Assembly (NCBI GenBank): GCA_021778575.1
Contig: JAJYCH010000230.1
Location: forward strand, 1-7,346
Reading direction: 5' to 3'
Origin: Planctomycetota bacterium
GTDB lineage: Bacteria; Planctomycetota; Planctomycetia; Isosphaerales; Isosphaeraceae
Length of the DNA stretch: 7,346 bases
Below, one piece after another: positions 7,261 through 7,346 of this stretch. Below the pieces are notes generated by a model, which worked only from the letters and a program-made list of their open reading frames with translations, did not search any database and was not told the origin of the DNA. The position numbers and the translations under genes are program-made. The first letter of the stretch is position 1. Each line of letters starts with the position of its first letter.

Positions 7261-7346
7261 GCGGGTAGCGGGTAGCGGGTAGCGGGTAGCGGGTAGCGGG
7301 TAGCGGGAAGGGGGGAGTGGGGTAGGGGGAGGGGGGAAGCGGGTAG
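7261..7346. repeat. Heptanucleotide tandem array (GCGGGTA)n with degenerate G-rich tail, reaching the window edge
   Basis: Six perfect head-to-tail copies of GCGGGTA occupy 7261-7302. A seventh, altered copy (GCGGGAA, 7303-7309) follows, and then a purine tract of G-runs broken by A and T (7310-7338). One more intact unit sits at 7339-7345, so the array may resume beyond the window. With a GGG run every 7 bases the plus strand fits a G-quadruplex pattern (G3N4 repeated). The plus strand is the template strand for the minus-strand gene that starts 60 bp away. The position, in the upstream region of the PSCyt1 gene, suggests that copy number changes could alter promoter spacing, but this is inference. 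Nothing coding is visible here. Confidence 0.95.

Noticed and set aside
5366..7282. A 638-residue open frame on the plus strand, antisense to the PSCyt1-DUF1553 gene
   Set aside because: It is a mirror of the strong codon bias of the minus-strand gene. Its translation is Arg/Val/Asp-rich without any recognisable domain, while the opposite strand encodes a complete known family.
7261..7346. CRISPR array or telomere-like end
   Set aside because: The unit is 7 bp with no spacers, and the region then degenerates into G-runs. It is a simple tandem repeat.

Overview
The window is GC-rich and looks like chromosomal DNA of a planctomycete, most plausibly of the Isosphaeraceae/Gemmatales side (inference). 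The marker is a PSCyt1-DUF1549-DUF1553 protein encoded with a DUF1501 protein, a combination that is hugely expanded in Planctomycetota and uncommon elsewhere. No RNA gene, CRISPR array, phage gene or transposase gene is visible.

Layout: bases 1-1297 (+) hold the 3' part of a hybrid sensor histidine kinase whose start lies before the window. It converges, across 49 bp with no convincing terminator, on three genes that all read on the minus strand. In transcription order these are (1) an exported 965-residue PSCyt1-DUF1549-DUF1553 protein with two CxxCH motifs (7201 to 4304), (2) an exported 413-residue protein with an uncharacterised helical N-terminal half and a TlpA/ResA-type thioredoxin C-terminal domain (4090 to 2849), and (3) a 479-residue DUF1501 protein with a twin-arginine signal (2786 to 1347). 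Each of the three has a good ribosome binding site, and for the first two that site moves the start inward from the longest open frame.

The gaps carry structured DNA. Upstream of the first gene is a 7-bp G-rich tandem array (6 perfect copies plus a degenerate tail reaching the window edge). Between genes 1 and 2 is a perfect 23-bp inverted repeat whose arms are themselves near-palindromes, a REPIN-like layout. Between genes 2 and 3 is a smaller hairpin followed by a T-rich stretch in the direction of transcription.

How the genes work together is inference. All three products should be exported, so they probably act in the periplasm. The thioredoxin-like protein could handle cysteines of the CxxCH protein, and the DUF1501 protein could be a hydrolase (alkaline-phosphatase/sulfatase-like fold) acting on a shared, unknown substrate. 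The exact biochemical role of PSCyt1/DUF1549/DUF1553 and DUF1501 proteins is not established. The histidine kinase faces the other way and nothing in the sequence ties it to the operon.
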